A DNA stretch of 64,000 bases from Neobacillus nitrireducens. GTDB taxonomy: Bacteria; Bacillota; Bacilli; Bacillales; Cytobacillaceae. A program made the position numbers and the translations under genes. Below the pieces are notes generated by a model that saw nothing but the letters and a program-made list of their open reading frames with translations, had not been told where the DNA came from and searched no databases. The number at the start of each line of letters is the position of its first letter. Position 1 is the first letter of the stretch. The stretch lies in contig NZ_CP133262.1 in NCBI RefSeq assembly GCF_030915405.1, forward strand, positions 4,679,001 through 4,743,000, given 5' to 3'. Of this stretch, positions 45,591 to 55,644 are shown in pieces.

Positions 45591-46493
45591 TTGTTGCTTG
45601 ATTCACTAATTAACAAAGCAGCCCAAGGAAATTCAAGCACTGTGGCAGTTGCTGCTGCTGAAGATATAGAAGTTATTGAAGCTGTAATAGCTGCATTGGA
45701 CCAAAATCTCGCCAAATTTATACTGTTTGGGGACGAAGAGAAAATCAATTCTATTATTGAATCAAAAAAGCAAAATATAAGCAGTGATTGTTTAAAAATT
45801 ATCCACGCTCATTCGAATGCTGAAGCGGCAGAATTAGCTGTGAAGGCAGTTTTTAATAAAGAAGCGAGTGTCTTGATGAAAGGGAACATTTCAACCAATA
45901 CTTTCTTAAAAGCTGTTTTGAATAAGGAGTATGGACTTAGAACTGGAAATGTTTTATCACATATTTCGGTATTTGAGATCCTTGGCTTCAATCGTTTTAC
46001 GATTATAACTGACGCTGCCATGAATATTGCTCCCGATTTAGAACAAAAAGCACAAATTATAAGAAATGCGGTTTCCCTTGCGAGGTCAATCGGCATAGAA
46101 ATACCTAAAGTGGCTCCCATTGCTGCAGTGGAAGTGGTTAATCCAGCTATGCAAGCTACGTTAGATGCAGCGGCATTAACTGTAATGAATAAGCGTGGAC
46201 AAATCTTAGACTGTATTGTAGATGGACCGTTAGGCTTAGATAATGCCATATCAACTCTAGCTGCTGAACACAAAGGGATTCATAGTGAAGTGGCAGGAAA
46301 TGCAGATATTTTATTAGTACCAACCATTGAAGTAGGCAATGCATTATATAAATCATTAATATATTTCGCAAATGCAAAAGTTGGGGCGGTAATTGCTGGG
46401 GCAAAAGCACCAATTGTGTTAACATCCAGGGCTGATACGGCTGAAAGTAAGCTTTATTCTCTTGCACTAGCGTTATGTTGTACAACAAAATAG
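45591..46493 (+). CDS. ptb: Phosphate butyryltransferase
   Basis: 300 residues. Typical Ptb/Pta-type features: [19 protein letters not shown] near the start, [26 protein letters not shown] in the middle, and [12 protein letters not shown] at the end. It converts branched/straight acyl-CoA and phosphate to acyl-phosphate and CoA, paired with Buk. TTG 45591 ([10 protein letters not shown]) aligns with the family start and has AAAGGG upstream; GTG 45552 would sit at the expected transcription start. Confidence 0.9.
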   Translation: MLLDSLINKAAQGNSSTVAVAAAEDIEVIEAVIAALDQNLAKFILFGDEEKINSIIESKKQNISSDCLKIIHAHSNAEAAELAVKAVFNKEASVLMKGNISTNTFLKAVLNKEYGLRTGNVLSHISVFEILGFNRFTIITDAAMNIAPDLEQKAQIIRNAVSLARSIGIEIPKVAPIAAVEVVNPAMQATLDAAALTVMNKRGQILDCIVDGPLGLDNAISTLAAEHKGIHSEVAGNADILLVPTIEVGNALYKSLIYFANAKVGAVIAGAKAPIVLTSRADTAESKLYSLALALCCTTK

Positions 46494-46521
46494 ATATTCA
46501 CTATTCGAGGAGGAATTACCC

Positions 46522-47625
46522 ATGGAAATTTTCAAGTACTTAGAACAATACGATTATGAACAAGTGGTATTTTGTCAGGATAAACAATCTGGATTAAAAG
46601 CAATTATTGCGATTCATGATACAACACTAGGCCCTGCGTTGGGTGGAACTCGTATGTGGACGTATGCCTCTGAAGAAGCAGCAATTGAGGATGCACTACG
46701 CCTTGCAAAAGGAATGACTTATAAGAATGCTGCGGCAGGATTAAATCTTGGCGGCGGTAAAACCGTAATCATCGGTGATCCGAGAAAAGATAAGAATGAA
46801 GCAATGTTCCGTGCCTTTGGCCGTTATATCCAAGGACTAAACGGTAGATATATTACAGCAGAAGATGTAGGAACAACGGTTGCAGATATGGATTTAATTC
46901 ATGAAGAGACAGATTTCGTAACCGGGATTTCTCCAGCCTTTGGTTCTTCAGGAAATCCTTCCCCTGTAACTGCTTTCGGAGTTTACCGCGGAATGAAGGC
47001 GGCTGCGAAAGAAGCCTTTGGAACTGATTCACTTGAAGGAAAAGTTGTGGCAATTCAGGGTGTTGGAAATGTAGCCTATACGCTATGCGAATATTTGCAT
47101 GAAGAAGGAGCTCAACTCATTGTAACTGACATTAATAAAGAGGCTGTAAACCGCGCGGTAGAAGCATTTGGTGCACTTGCGGTAGATCCTGATGAAATTT
47201 ATGGTGTTGAATGTGATATCTATGCTCCATGTGCTCTTGGTGCAACAATCAATGATGAAACGATTCCGCAGCTAAAGGCAAAGGTTATTGCCGGTTCAGC
47301 TAACAATCAATTAAAAGACACTCGTCACGGTGATATCATCCACGAAATGGGAATTGTTTATGCACCAGATTATGTAATTAATGCGGGTGGAGTAATCAAT
47401 GTTGCGGATGAACTCTATGGTTACAACCAAGAACGGGCAATGAAAAAAGTGGAACAACTTTATGGAACAATTGAAAAAATAATCGAAATTTCAAAACGTG
47501 ATGGCATTCCAACATACGTCGCAGCAGACCGGATGGCAGAAGAAAGAATTGCAAGAATACGTAATTCACGTAGCCAATTCCTCCAAAATGGCCACCATAT
47601 TCTTAGTCATAGAATATCAAGATAA
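46522..47625 (+). CDS. bcd: Leucine (branched-chain amino acid) dehydrogenase
   Basis: 367 residues. Glu/Leu/Phe/Val dehydrogenase family with catalytic Lys in [20 protein letters not shown] and the Rossmann motif [17 protein letters not shown]. It deaminates Leu, Ile and Val to 2-keto acids that feed the BkdA/B complex. It has GGAGGA before ATG 46522 and follows ptb by 28 bp. Confidence 0.94.
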   Translation: MEIFKYLEQYDYEQVVFCQDKQSGLKAIIAIHDTTLGPALGGTRMWTYASEEAAIEDALRLAKGMTYKNAAAGLNLGGGKTVIIGDPRKDKNEAMFRAFGRYIQGLNGRYITAEDVGTTVADMDLIHEETDFVTGISPAFGSSGNPSPVTAFGVYRGMKAAAKEAFGTDSLEGKVVAIQGVGNVAYTLCEYLHEEGAQLIVTDINKEAVNRAVEAFGALAVDPDEIYGVECDIYAPCALGATINDETIPQLKAKVIAGSANNQLKDTRHGDIIHEMGIVYAPDYVINAGGVINVADELYGYNQERAMKKVEQLYGTIEKIIEISKRDGIPTYVAADRMAEERIARIRNSRSQFLQNGHHILSHRISR

Positions 47626-47661
47626 GATAGGAACTTTTTTTCAAAAATAGACCTGCAGAGC

Positions 47662-47686
47662 GCTGAATGGGAATTCAGCGTCTTTG
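47662..47686 (+). terminator. Small hairpin between bcd and buk
   Basis: Stem CGCTGAAT/ATTCAGCG followed by TCTTTGCTTT. Weak T-run, so a processing or partial-termination hairpin is as likely. Confidence 0.4.
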
Positions 47687-47724
47687 CTTTCATAAAGCGA
47701 ATTTCCTAAATGGAGGTCAATGCG

Positions 47725-48828
47725 TTGCAAGATAATGAATATCGAATTCTCGTCATCAACCCTGGCTCGACATCCACTAAGATTGGAGTCTTTGATAATG
47801 ATATTTCGATCTTTGAAAAGACAATCCGCCATGAGGCAGAAATAATTAATACTTTTACAAATATTATTGATCAATATGATTTTAGAAAAACCGTCATTTT
47901 GGAAATACTGGATCATGAAGGAATAAATATATCCAAACTCTCGGCTGTATGTGGACGCGGGGGGTTGCTCCGACCAATTGAAGGTGGGACCTATCCGGTT
48001 AATGGTGCGATGTTAAAGGATTTGCGGTCGGGTTTTGCCGGACAGCACGCTTCTAATTTAGGCGGAATCATTGCCTTCGAAATCGCATCTAGATTAAATA
48101 TTCCCTCTTTTATCGTTGATCCAGTTGTAGTGGATGAGCTTGAACCACTTGCAAGAATTTCAGGATTTTCCTTAATTGAAAGGAAAAGTATCTTTCACGC
48201 CCTGAATCAAAAAGCAGTCGCAAGAAGGGTAGCAGAGGAATTAGGAAAGAAATACACCGACTTAAATTTAATTGTGACCCATATGGGTGGTGGGATTACT
48301 GTTGGTGTCCATCAGCATGGTAAAGTCATTGATGTTAATAACGGTCTTCATGGAGATGGGCCTTTTAGTCCTGAACGGGCTGGAACCGTCCCGGTAGGGG
48401 ATTTAGTAGCACTTTGCTATTCTGGTGAATATTACCGGGAAGAAATAATGAAGATGCTAGTTGGTCAGGGTGGTCTTGTTGGTTATCTTGGAACCAATGA
48501 TGCGGTAAAGGTAGAACAAAGAATAGCAGCTGGTGATGATGTGGCAAAGCTTGTGTATGAGGCAATGGCCTATCAAGTCGCAAAGGAAATCGGGGCTGCA
48601 AGTGCGGTATTATCAGGAAAAGTAGATGCAATTATTCTAACTGGCGGCCTTGCCTACGGGAAAGGATTCGTGAAATCAATCACCGAAAGAATAAATTGGA
48701 TTGCAGACGTTATCGTTCAGCCGGGTGAAAACGAACTACAAGCGTTAGCTGAAGGCGCACTTCGAGTTTTACGTGGTGATGAAGAGGAGAAGGTTTATCC
48801 CGGGAAATTTAAAATAGCGAAAATTTAA
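47725..48828 (+). CDS. buk: Butyrate kinase
   Basis: 367 residues, acetokinase fold: [14 protein letters not shown] near the start, [27 protein letters not shown] and the C-terminal [16 protein letters not shown]. It makes acyl-acid and ATP from acyl-phosphate, completing the Ptb-Buk route. TTG 47725 has GGAGG at 47711, 9 nt upstream; ATG 47710 precedes the ribosome site and is rejected. Confidence 0.94.
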   Translation: MQDNEYRILVINPGSTSTKIGVFDNDISIFEKTIRHEAEIINTFTNIIDQYDFRKTVILEILDHEGINISKLSAVCGRGGLLRPIEGGTYPVNGAMLKDLRSGFAGQHASNLGGIIAFEIASRLNIPSFIVDPVVVDELEPLARISGFSLIERKSIFHALNQKAVARRVAEELGKKYTDLNLIVTHMGGGITVGVHQHGKVIDVNNGLHGDGPFSPERAGTVPVGDLVALCYSGEYYREEIMKMLVGQGGLVGYLGTNDAVKVEQRIAAGDDVAKLVYEAMAYQVAKEIGAASAVLSGKVDAIILTGGLAYGKGFVKSITERINWIADVIVQPGENELQALAEGALRVLRGDEEEKVYPGKFKIAKI

Positions 48829-48849
48829 GGTATATGGGGAGGAAAAAAA

Positions 48850-50271
48850 GTGGCAGAAGAATATGATTTAGTCATTCTTGGCGGGGGAACAGGTGGTTAT
48901 GTAGCGGCTATTAGGGCCTCCCAGCTGGGATTAAAAACTGCAATTGTCGAAAAAGGAAAACTTGGCGGTACATGTCTGCATAAAGGATGTATTCCAAGTA
49001 AAGCGCTCCTTAGAAGTGCAGAGGTCTATTCTACAACCAAACATAGTAAAGATTTTGGAGTTATCACCAGTGATGTATCGGTTGATTTTCGTCTAGTACA
49101 GGATCGGAAAAATAAGATAATTGAACAGCTTCACAAAGGTGTCCAGCATTTAATGAAGCAAGGAAAAATCGATGTCTACGAAGGATTAGGCAGAATCCTG
49201 GGACCATCAATTTTTTCTCCTATGCCGGGTACAATCTCTGTTGAAATGAATAATGGGGAAGAAAACGAAATGCTCCTTCCGAAAAATGTAATTGTTGCGA
49301 CAGGTTCCAGACCGAGGACACTTCCAGGGCTTGAAATTGATGGCGAATATGTAATGTCTTCTGATGAAGCCTTGCAACTTGACTCACTCCCTAGTTCCAT
49401 TATTATTGTCGGCGGGGGCGTAATTGGGATTGAATGGGCATCTATGCTTTCTGACTTCGGGGTGGAAGTAACGGTTATTGAATATGCTGACCGTATAATT
49501 CCAACGGAAGATAAAGAAATCTCGAAAGAAATGCAGCGCTTGATGAAGAAAAAAGGAATTAAGCTTGTGACAAGTGCAAAAGTGCTTCCAGAAACGATTG
49601 TAAAGGACAATGGGGTTGGAATTTCTGCAGAAGTGAAGGGTGCTTTGAAGGAGTTTAAAGCAGAAAAACTTCTTGTTTCGGTTGGACGTCAAGCAAATGT
49701 AGAAGGAATTGGGCTTGAGAATACAGAAATACAAGTAGTGAAGGGGTTTATTGAAACAAATGAATTTTTCCAAACCAAAGAATCACATATTTACGCAATT
49801 GGTGATGTGATTGGTGGATTGCAACTTGCCCATGTTGCTTCACATGAAGGTATTGTAGCGGTTGAACATATCGCCGGGAAAGATCCTTCTCCGTTTGACT
49901 ATCATTTGGTTTCTAGATGCATCTACAGTAACCCCGAAGTTTCAAGCGTCGGGATTACAGAAGATCAAGCACTTGAAAAAGGGCATCAAGTGAAAATTGG
50001 TAAGTTCTCTTTCCGTGCAATTGGAAAGGCGCTTGTTTTTGGAGAATCTGATGGATTTGTAAAAATTGTTGCTGATGAACAGACCAATGATATTCTAGGG
50101 GTACATATGATTGGTCCGCATGTAACAGATATGATTACAGAAGCAGGGCTTGCGATGGTATTAGATGCGACACCATGGGAAATTGCGCATACAATTCATC
50201 CGCACCCGACATTGTCAGAGGCAATTGGTGAGGCTGCACTTGCTGTGGATGGGAAAGCTATCCATTCTTAA
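48850..50271 (+). CDS. lpdV: Dihydrolipoyl dehydrogenase of the branched-chain complex
   Basis: 473 residues. FAD motif LVILGGGTGGYVAA, redox disulfide GGTCLHKGCIPSKA, NAD motif IIVGGGVIGIEWASM and the C-terminal HPHPTLSEA with the catalytic His-Glu. It is the E3 part of the BCKDH complex. GTG 48850 follows GGGGAGG. Confidence 0.95.
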   Translation: MAEEYDLVILGGGTGGYVAAIRASQLGLKTAIVEKGKLGGTCLHKGCIPSKALLRSAEVYSTTKHSKDFGVITSDVSVDFRLVQDRKNKIIEQLHKGVQHLMKQGKIDVYEGLGRILGPSIFSPMPGTISVEMNNGEENEMLLPKNVIVATGSRPRTLPGLEIDGEYVMSSDEALQLDSLPSSIIIVGGGVIGIEWASMLSDFGVEVTVIEYADRIIPTEDKEISKEMQRLMKKKGIKLVTSAKVLPETIVKDNGVGISAEVKGALKEFKAEKLLVSVGRQANVEGIGLENTEIQVVKGFIETNEFFQTKESHIYAIGDVIGGLQLAHVASHEGIVAVEHIAGKDPSPFDYHLVSRCIYSNPEVSSVGITEDQALEKGHQVKIGKFSFRAIGKALVFGESDGFVKIVADEQTNDILGVHMIGPHVTDMITEAGLAMVLDATPWEIAHTIHPHPTLSEAIGEAALAVDGKAIHS

Positions 50272-50309
50272 ATAATTTTTTTATGCGAACAAAAGGAGGT
50301 AAGAAATAA

Positions 50310-51305
50310 ATGACAGAAAAGCGTCATGATGATTTAGGATTAAGCGACGGAAAAGTATTGGAAATGTATGAAACAATGCTTTTAGCCCGCCGAATTGATG
50401 AACGGATGTGGTTATTAAATCGTGCTGGTAAAATACCATTCGTTATTTCTTGTCAAGGTCAGGAAGCGGCACAAGTAGGAGCAGCATTTGCGCTTGATCG
50501 TGAGAAAGATTATGTTCTTCCATATTATCGTGATATGGGTGTCGTGTTGACTTTTGGGATGACTCCAAGGGAACTGATGCTTTCAGGATTTGCAAAAGCA
50601 GAAGACCCCAATTCAGGCAGTCGTCAAATGCCCGGGCATTTTGGTCAAAAGAAAAATCGAATTGTAACTGGTTCTTCACCAGTTACAACTCAAGTTCCCC
50701 ATGCTGTCGGAATTGCCCTTGCTGGGAAGATGGAAAGAAAAGATCTTGTTACTTTTGTTACATTTGGTGAGGGGTCCTCTAACCAAGGTGATTTCCATGA
50801 AGGTGCAAACTTTGCAGGTGTCCATAAACTTCCGGTAATCTTCATGTGTGAAAATAATAAGTACGCCATTTCAGTGCCTATTGAAAAACAATTAGCGTGT
50901 GAAAAGGTATCTGACCGGGCAATCGGATATGGTATGCCAGGCTTCACTGTTAATGGGAACGACCCATTAGAAGTTTATAAAGTAGTGAAAGAGGCAGCGG
51001 AACGTGGCCGTCGAGGAGAAGGACCATCATTGATAGAAACCATTTCCTACCGTCTGACACCACACTCTTCTGACGATGACGACCGTTCCTACCGTGCTCC
51101 AGATGAGGTTGCAAAAGCAAAGACACAGGATCCGATCATAACTTTTGGTGCCTACTTAAAGGAAACGGGCGTTATGGATGACGGGTTGGAAAAGGAAATC
51201 AATGACCGTGTAATGAAGCTCGTAAACGAGGCCACTGACTATGCAGAGAACGCTCCATATTCTGCACCTGAAGACGCGCTGAAATATGTTTATGCGGACA
51301 TGTAA
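50310..51305 (+). CDS. bkdAA: Branched-chain 2-keto acid dehydrogenase E1 alpha
   Basis: 331 residues. Thiamine diphosphate motif GEGSSNQGDFHEGANFAGVHKLPVIFMCENNKY and the phosphorylation-loop-like region YRLTPHSSDDDDRSYR. With BkdAB it decarboxylates keto acids from Val, Leu and Ile. AAAGGAGG before ATG 50310; the next gene is 13 nt away. Confidence 0.95.
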   Translation: MTEKRHDDLGLSDGKVLEMYETMLLARRIDERMWLLNRAGKIPFVISCQGQEAAQVGAAFALDREKDYVLPYYRDMGVVLTFGMTPRELMLSGFAKAEDPNSGSRQMPGHFGQKKNRIVTGSSPVTTQVPHAVGIALAGKMERKDLVTFVTFGEGSSNQGDFHEGANFAGVHKLPVIFMCENNKYAISVPIEKQLACEKVSDRAIGYGMPGFTVNGNDPLEVYKVVKEAAERGRRGEGPSLIETISYRLTPHSSDDDDRSYRAPDEVAKAKTQDPIITFGAYLKETGVMDDGLEKEINDRVMKLVNEATDYAENAPYSAPEDALKYVYADM

Positions 51306-51317
51306 GGGGGATGAAAC

Positions 51318-52301
51318 ATGGCGATAATTTCATATATTGATTCAATCACAATGGCTATGCGAGAAGAAATGGAACGAGATCCAAGGGTGTTTGTTCTTGG
51401 CGAAGATGTGGGCCTAAAAGGCGGTGTTTTTAAGGCGACGCAAGGATTGTACGAACAATTTGGAGAAGAGCGGGTGATTGATACTCCGCTTGCCGAATCA
51501 GCGATTGCGGGGGTAGGAATCGGTGCAGCGATGTATGGGATGCGACCGATTGCTGAAATGCAATTTGCCGACTTTATCATGCCGGCTATAAATCAAATTA
51601 TCTCGGAAGCAGCAAAAATCCGCTATCGTTCCAATAACGACTGGAGTTGTCCTATGGTTATTCGCGCTCCTTACGGCGGCGGTGTCCATGGTGCACTCTA
51701 CCATTCACAATCTGTTGAAGCTATATTTGCTAATCAGCCCGGATTGAAAATTGTAATGCCATCCACGCCATATGATGCGAAAGGACTGTTAAAAGCAGCC
51801 GTTCGTGACAATGACCCGGTATTATTTTTCGAACATAAACGTGCCTACCGATTAATTAAAGGTGAGGTTCCGACGGAGGATTACACTGTTCCAATCGGAA
51901 AGGCGGATGTTAAGCGAGAAGGCGATGATATTACCGTTATTACTTATGGTCTATGTATTCATTTTGCCCTTCAAGCGGCTGAAAAATTAGCGAAGGATGG
52001 AATTTCTGCGCATATTCTTGATTTGCGAACGGTCTATCCCCTTGATAAAGAAGCGATTATTGAGGCTGCTTCAAAAACTGGAAAAGTCCTACTTGTTACA
52101 GAGGATACAAAAGAAGGCAGCATTATTAGCGAAGTCGCTGCGATAATCGCTGAAAATTGCTTATTTGAGTTAGATGCACCAATTATGCGCTTAGCCGGGC
52201 CAGATGTACCAGCAATGCCATATTCTCCAACAATGGAAAAATTCTTTATGGTCAATCCGGATAAAGTTGAAAAAGCTATGCGCGAGCTGGCTGAGTACTA
52301 G
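51318..52301 (+). CDS. bkdAB: Branched-chain 2-keto acid dehydrogenase E1 beta
   Basis: 327 residues, transketolase-type beta subunit: VLGEDVGLKGGVFKATQGL, RAPYGGGVHGALYHSQSVEA, FFEHKRAYR and LLVTEDTKEG are all typical. It pairs with BkdAA. Confidence 0.95.
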   Translation: MAIISYIDSITMAMREEMERDPRVFVLGEDVGLKGGVFKATQGLYEQFGEERVIDTPLAESAIAGVGIGAAMYGMRPIAEMQFADFIMPAINQIISEAAKIRYRSNNDWSCPMVIRAPYGGGVHGALYHSQSVEAIFANQPGLKIVMPSTPYDAKGLLKAAVRDNDPVLFFEHKRAYRLIKGEVPTEDYTVPIGKADVKREGDDITVITYGLCIHFALQAAEKLAKDGISAHILDLRTVYPLDKEAIIEAASKTGKVLLVTEDTKEGSIISEVAAIIAENCLFELDAPIMRLAGPDVPAMPYSPTMEKFFMVNPDKVEKAMRELAEY

Positions 52302-52319
52302 GAAAAGGAGGGTGAAAAA

Positions 52320-53618
52320 GTGGTAATTGAACAAATCAAAATGCCTCAGTTAGGGGAAAGTGTCACCGAAGGTACGATTAGTAAATGGCTCGTATCGGTT
52401 GGTGATAAAGTAAACAAATACGACCCACTTGCAGAGGTAATGACAGATAAGGTGAATGCGGAAGTCCCATCCTCCTTTACGGGTGTAATTAAGGAGCTAA
52501 TTGCAGAGGAAGGCGAAACCTTAGCAGTTGGTGAAATAGTTTGCACGATTGAAATGGAAGGTGGAACAGCCCAAGATGCACCTGCAGCAATAACAAGTGA
52601 TGCCCTTTCAACAAATTGTACAGAAAATGCAGAACCGGTAGACCAAGGAAACAAGGCTCGATACTCACCTGCTGTTCTAAAAATTTCTCAAGAACATGGC
52701 ATTGATTTAACAAAGGTGTCAGGCACCGGGGCTGGTGGACGGATTACCAGAAAAGATCTCTTGAAATTAATTGAATCAGGAACTATTCCGGTTGCAGGAC
52801 AAATTGTAGAGGCTGCTATAGAACCAGTTGTTGTGCAGGCCCCAAAACAAGAAGCGGTCCAACCGGTTTCTACTTCAACAACCCCTGCACCTGCAGTTAA
52901 TATCCCGGTTGCAGTTGGTGATATTGAAATCCCTGTGACAGGCATCCGCAAAGCGATTGCTGCGAATATGCTGCGGAGTAAACACGAAGCACCCCACGCC
53001 TGGACAATGATTGAAGTCGATGCTACTAATTTGGTGGAATATCGTAACTCTCTAAAAGACGATTTTAAGAAAAAGGAAGGCTTTAATTTAACTTTCTTTG
53101 CTTTCTTTGTTAAAGCCGTTGCACAAGCATTAAAGGAATACCCTCAAATCAATTCGATGTGGGCAGGAGATAAAATCATCCAAAAGAAGGATATCAATAT
53201 TTCGATTGCGGTGGCAACAGATGATGCTCTTTATGTTCCTGTGATTAAACAAGCAGATGAAAAAACAATCAAGGGGATCGCTCGTGAAATCTCTGAACTT
53301 GCCGGGAAAGTGAGAACTGGTAAGCTAAAATCAGATGATATGCAAGGCGGAACCTTTACTGTAAACAACACAGGTTCTTTTGGATCAGTCCAATCAATGG
53401 GAATTATTAATTACCCTCAGGCAGCTATATTGCAAGTGGAGTCCATTGTTAAACGTCCAGTTGTCATGAATAATGGAATGATTGCTGTGCGAGACATCGT
53501 GAATTTATGTATGTCACTAGATCACAGAGTATTAGATGGGCTGGTTTGCGGCCGATTCCTGCAACGTGTGAAGGAAATCTTAGAAAATACTTCAAAATCA
53601 ACTACTTCGATTTATTAA
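52320..53618 (+). CDS. bkdB: Branched-chain 2-keto acid dehydrogenase E2
   Basis: 432 residues. Lipoyl domain with DKVNAE around the lipoyl Lys (residues about 41-46), peripheral-subunit-binding domain (about 118-155, YSPAVLKISQEHGIDL..VSGTGAGGRITRKDL), and acyltransferase domain with catalytic DHRVLDG near the end. GTG 52320 has GGAGGGTG upstream. A terminator follows, ending the operon. Confidence 0.95.
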   Translation: MVIEQIKMPQLGESVTEGTISKWLVSVGDKVNKYDPLAEVMTDKVNAEVPSSFTGVIKELIAEEGETLAVGEIVCTIEMEGGTAQDAPAAITSDALSTNCTENAEPVDQGNKARYSPAVLKISQEHGIDLTKVSGTGAGGRITRKDLLKLIESGTIPVAGQIVEAAIEPVVVQAPKQEAVQPVSTSTTPAPAVNIPVAVGDIEIPVTGIRKAIAANMLRSKHEAPHAWTMIEVDATNLVEYRNSLKDDFKKKEGFNLTFFAFFVKAVAQALKEYPQINSMWAGDKIIQKKDINISIAVATDDALYVPVIKQADEKTIKGIAREISELAGKVRTGKLKSDDMQGGTFTVNNTGSFGSVQSMGIINYPQAAILQVESIVKRPVVMNNGMIAVRDIVNLCMSLDHRVLDGLVCGRFLQRVKEILENTSKSTTSIY

Positions 53619-53624
53619 CACATC

Positions 53625-53662
53625 ACAACCGCTTCCAAACTTGGCAGCGGTTGTTTGTTTTT
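53625..53662 (+). terminator. Terminator of the bkd operon
   Basis: Stem ACAACCGCT/AGCGGTTGT followed by TTGTTTTT. Confidence 0.88.
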
Positions 53663-53754
53663 GATTGCTAGAATTGTATTTGTACCATAAAATAGTATTT
53701 AGTAGAATTATTCGAATTTTGTTTTAATTAGCACGAGAAAGGGGGATGAACAGT

Positions 53755-55644
53755 TTGGAAACAATTAAAAATCAGTCCTTTCCTTCATGTACCACACTTG
53801 AATGGAAAGCAAAAGCCGAACAATCATTAAAGGGAAAAACGGTTGAAACCTTACAAACTACTACATATGAAAACATTATTTTGAAACCGCTTTATACAGA
53901 GCAAGATGAGAGGCTAGTACCTGATTATCCGGGTGGTTCAGATTTTAGAAGAGGGATCTATCCGTTAGGTTACTTGACGAATGACTGGGTGGTCGCCCAA
54001 CAGCTATCCTATGAAACGATGGAAGAGTTGCAGCAAAAACTCAATCAATCGTTTGATAAAGGCCAAACAGCAATCTCATTTAATGTCTCAAACAATTTGT
54101 TAATTACGGAAACAAATCTAGCAAAAGTGTTAGCTGAATCCTATCGCAAATACCCATTTTCTATTAACGCAAAAGGCCGGCAAATTTCTTTTCTAGCTGA
54201 ATTAGAAAGAATAGTTGAACAAGATGGGGACTTTGACAAAGTCAATGGATATATTGGAGCTGACCCGGTTGCCGTGTTTGCTGTAGAAGGGTGTATTTCT
54301 GAGGAATTTATGAATGATTGGGTTAAGAACATTGTCCGTTCAATTGAGAAGTTTCCTAACTTGCGTACCATTCTAATTGATACTACTCCTTATCATCGTG
54401 GCGGGGCAAGCGCCGATCAAGAACTTGGTATCGCAATGGCCGAGGGATTATTTTACCTAGAGAACATTCAGGATGCGGGACTGGAACTCGATGAAATTTT
54501 TGAAAAAATGATTTTTCAATTCTCAATTGGCGGAAACTTTTTCATGGAGATCGCAAAATTACGTGCGGCACGAATCCTTTGGAATCGTATTAGCAATGTA
54601 TACGGAGCTGCTGATGATAAGAGCAAGATGCATATTGCCGCTGAAACCTCATCATTCACCAAAACAATCAATGACCCGCATGTAAACCTTCTGCGTGCCG
54701 GTAATGAAGCTTTTGCGGCTGTGGTTGGGGGCATACAATACTTACATGTGAGTCCATTCGATGAGCTCACTGGGGCCACTTCAGTTTCGGAAAGAATTGC
54801 TAGAAATATTCAACTTCTTTTGAAGGAAGAAGCACATCTCAAAAAAGTCATTGACCCTGCAGGGGGTTCTTGGTATGTGGAAGAACTAACCAATAATTTG
54901 GCCGAAAAAGCATGGGCATTTTTTCAAGCAATTGAAGCCAATGGCGGCATTCTAGAAGTTTTAAAATCTAGTTGGCTGCAGCAAGAAATTGCTAAAGTTT
55001 ATCAAAAAAAGAATCATGATGTTCAAACAAGAAAGAAAAGCATGGTTGGAACGAATGTCTACGCGAATCTGGATGAAATAATTACATATCAAAAAACACA
55101 AGCAAAAACTTCATATTTTACTCAAAAGAATTATTCATTTGTAAAAGTGGAGGCCATTCCGGACCTAAGATTGTCGATACCATTTGAAGAGTTGAGAAGT
55201 AAGGCTTCTTATCTCGAAGGGAAATTTGGCTCAAAGCCGACTGTAGGGATGATTTGTCTGGGTGGTTTAAAGCAGCATAAAGCAAGACTGGATTTTATGA
55301 AGGGGTTTCTTGCAGCAGGTGGTTTGAAAGCAGCCGAAAGTAAACCTATTTTGTCTATAGATCATGCCAGACAATTCGTTTTAGAACATCCAACGAAGTA
55401 CTATTGCTTTTGTGGAACGGATGACCAGTACGAAATCATCGGATATGAGATTCTAACGGCGCTAAAAACTGAATTCCCTGAGCTGACTTTTTACTTAGCC
55501 GGCCTTCCAGAAAAAGAAAAACAAGAGCAATGGATAAAGGCAGGTATTAAAGAATTTATCCATATAAAAAACAATTGCTACGAAACGCTTACAGCAATCC
55601 TTAACGAGTTGGAGGTGAGTAAGGTTGAAGAAACAAACGCCTGA
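53755..55644 (+). CDS. mutA: Methylmalonyl-CoA mutase small subunit
   Basis: About 629 residues. Mutase TIM-barrel homology ([41 protein letters not shown]) is clear, but the C-terminal part has no DxHxxG cobalamin motif ([17 protein letters not shown] instead), as expected for the non-catalytic subunit. TTG 53755 is 9 nt from GGGGG; ATG 53746 abuts it and is the alternative start. It overlaps mutB. Confidence 0.92.
   Translation: METIKNQSFPSCTTLEWKAKAEQSLKGKTVETLQTTTYENIILKPLYTEQDERLVPDYPGGSDFRRGIYPLGYLTNDWVVAQQLSYETMEELQQKLNQSFDKGQTAISFNVSNNLLITETNLAKVLAESYRKYPFSINAKGRQISFLAELERIVEQDGDFDKVNGYIGADPVAVFAVEGCISEEFMNDWVKNIVRSIEKFPNLRTILIDTTPYHRGGASADQELGIAMAEGLFYLENIQDAGLELDEIFEKMIFQFSIGGNFFMEIAKLRAARILWNRISNVYGAADDKSKMHIAAETSSFTKTINDPHVNLLRAGNEAFAAVVGGIQYLHVSPFDELTGATSVSERIARNIQLLLKEEAHLKKVIDPAGGSWYVEELTNNLAEKAWAFFQAIEANGGILEVLKSSWLQQEIAKVYQKKNHDVQTRKKSMVGTNVYANLDEIITYQKTQAKTSYFTQKNYSFVKVEAIPDLRLSIPFEELRSKASYLEGKFGSKPTVGMICLGGLKQHKARLDFMKGFLAAGGLKAAESKPILSIDHARQFVLEHPTKYYCFCGTDDQYEIIGYEILTALKTEFPELTFYLAGLPEKEKQEQWIKAGIKEFIHIKNNCYETLTAILNELEVSKVEETNA

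Noticed and set aside
46156..46488. Minus-strand open frame over ptb
   Set aside because: Shadow of a well-supported gene; Leu/His/Gln-rich content is typical of reverse frames.
48365..48631. Minus-strand open frame over buk
   Set aside because: Shadow frame with His/Pro/Leu bias and no ribosome site.
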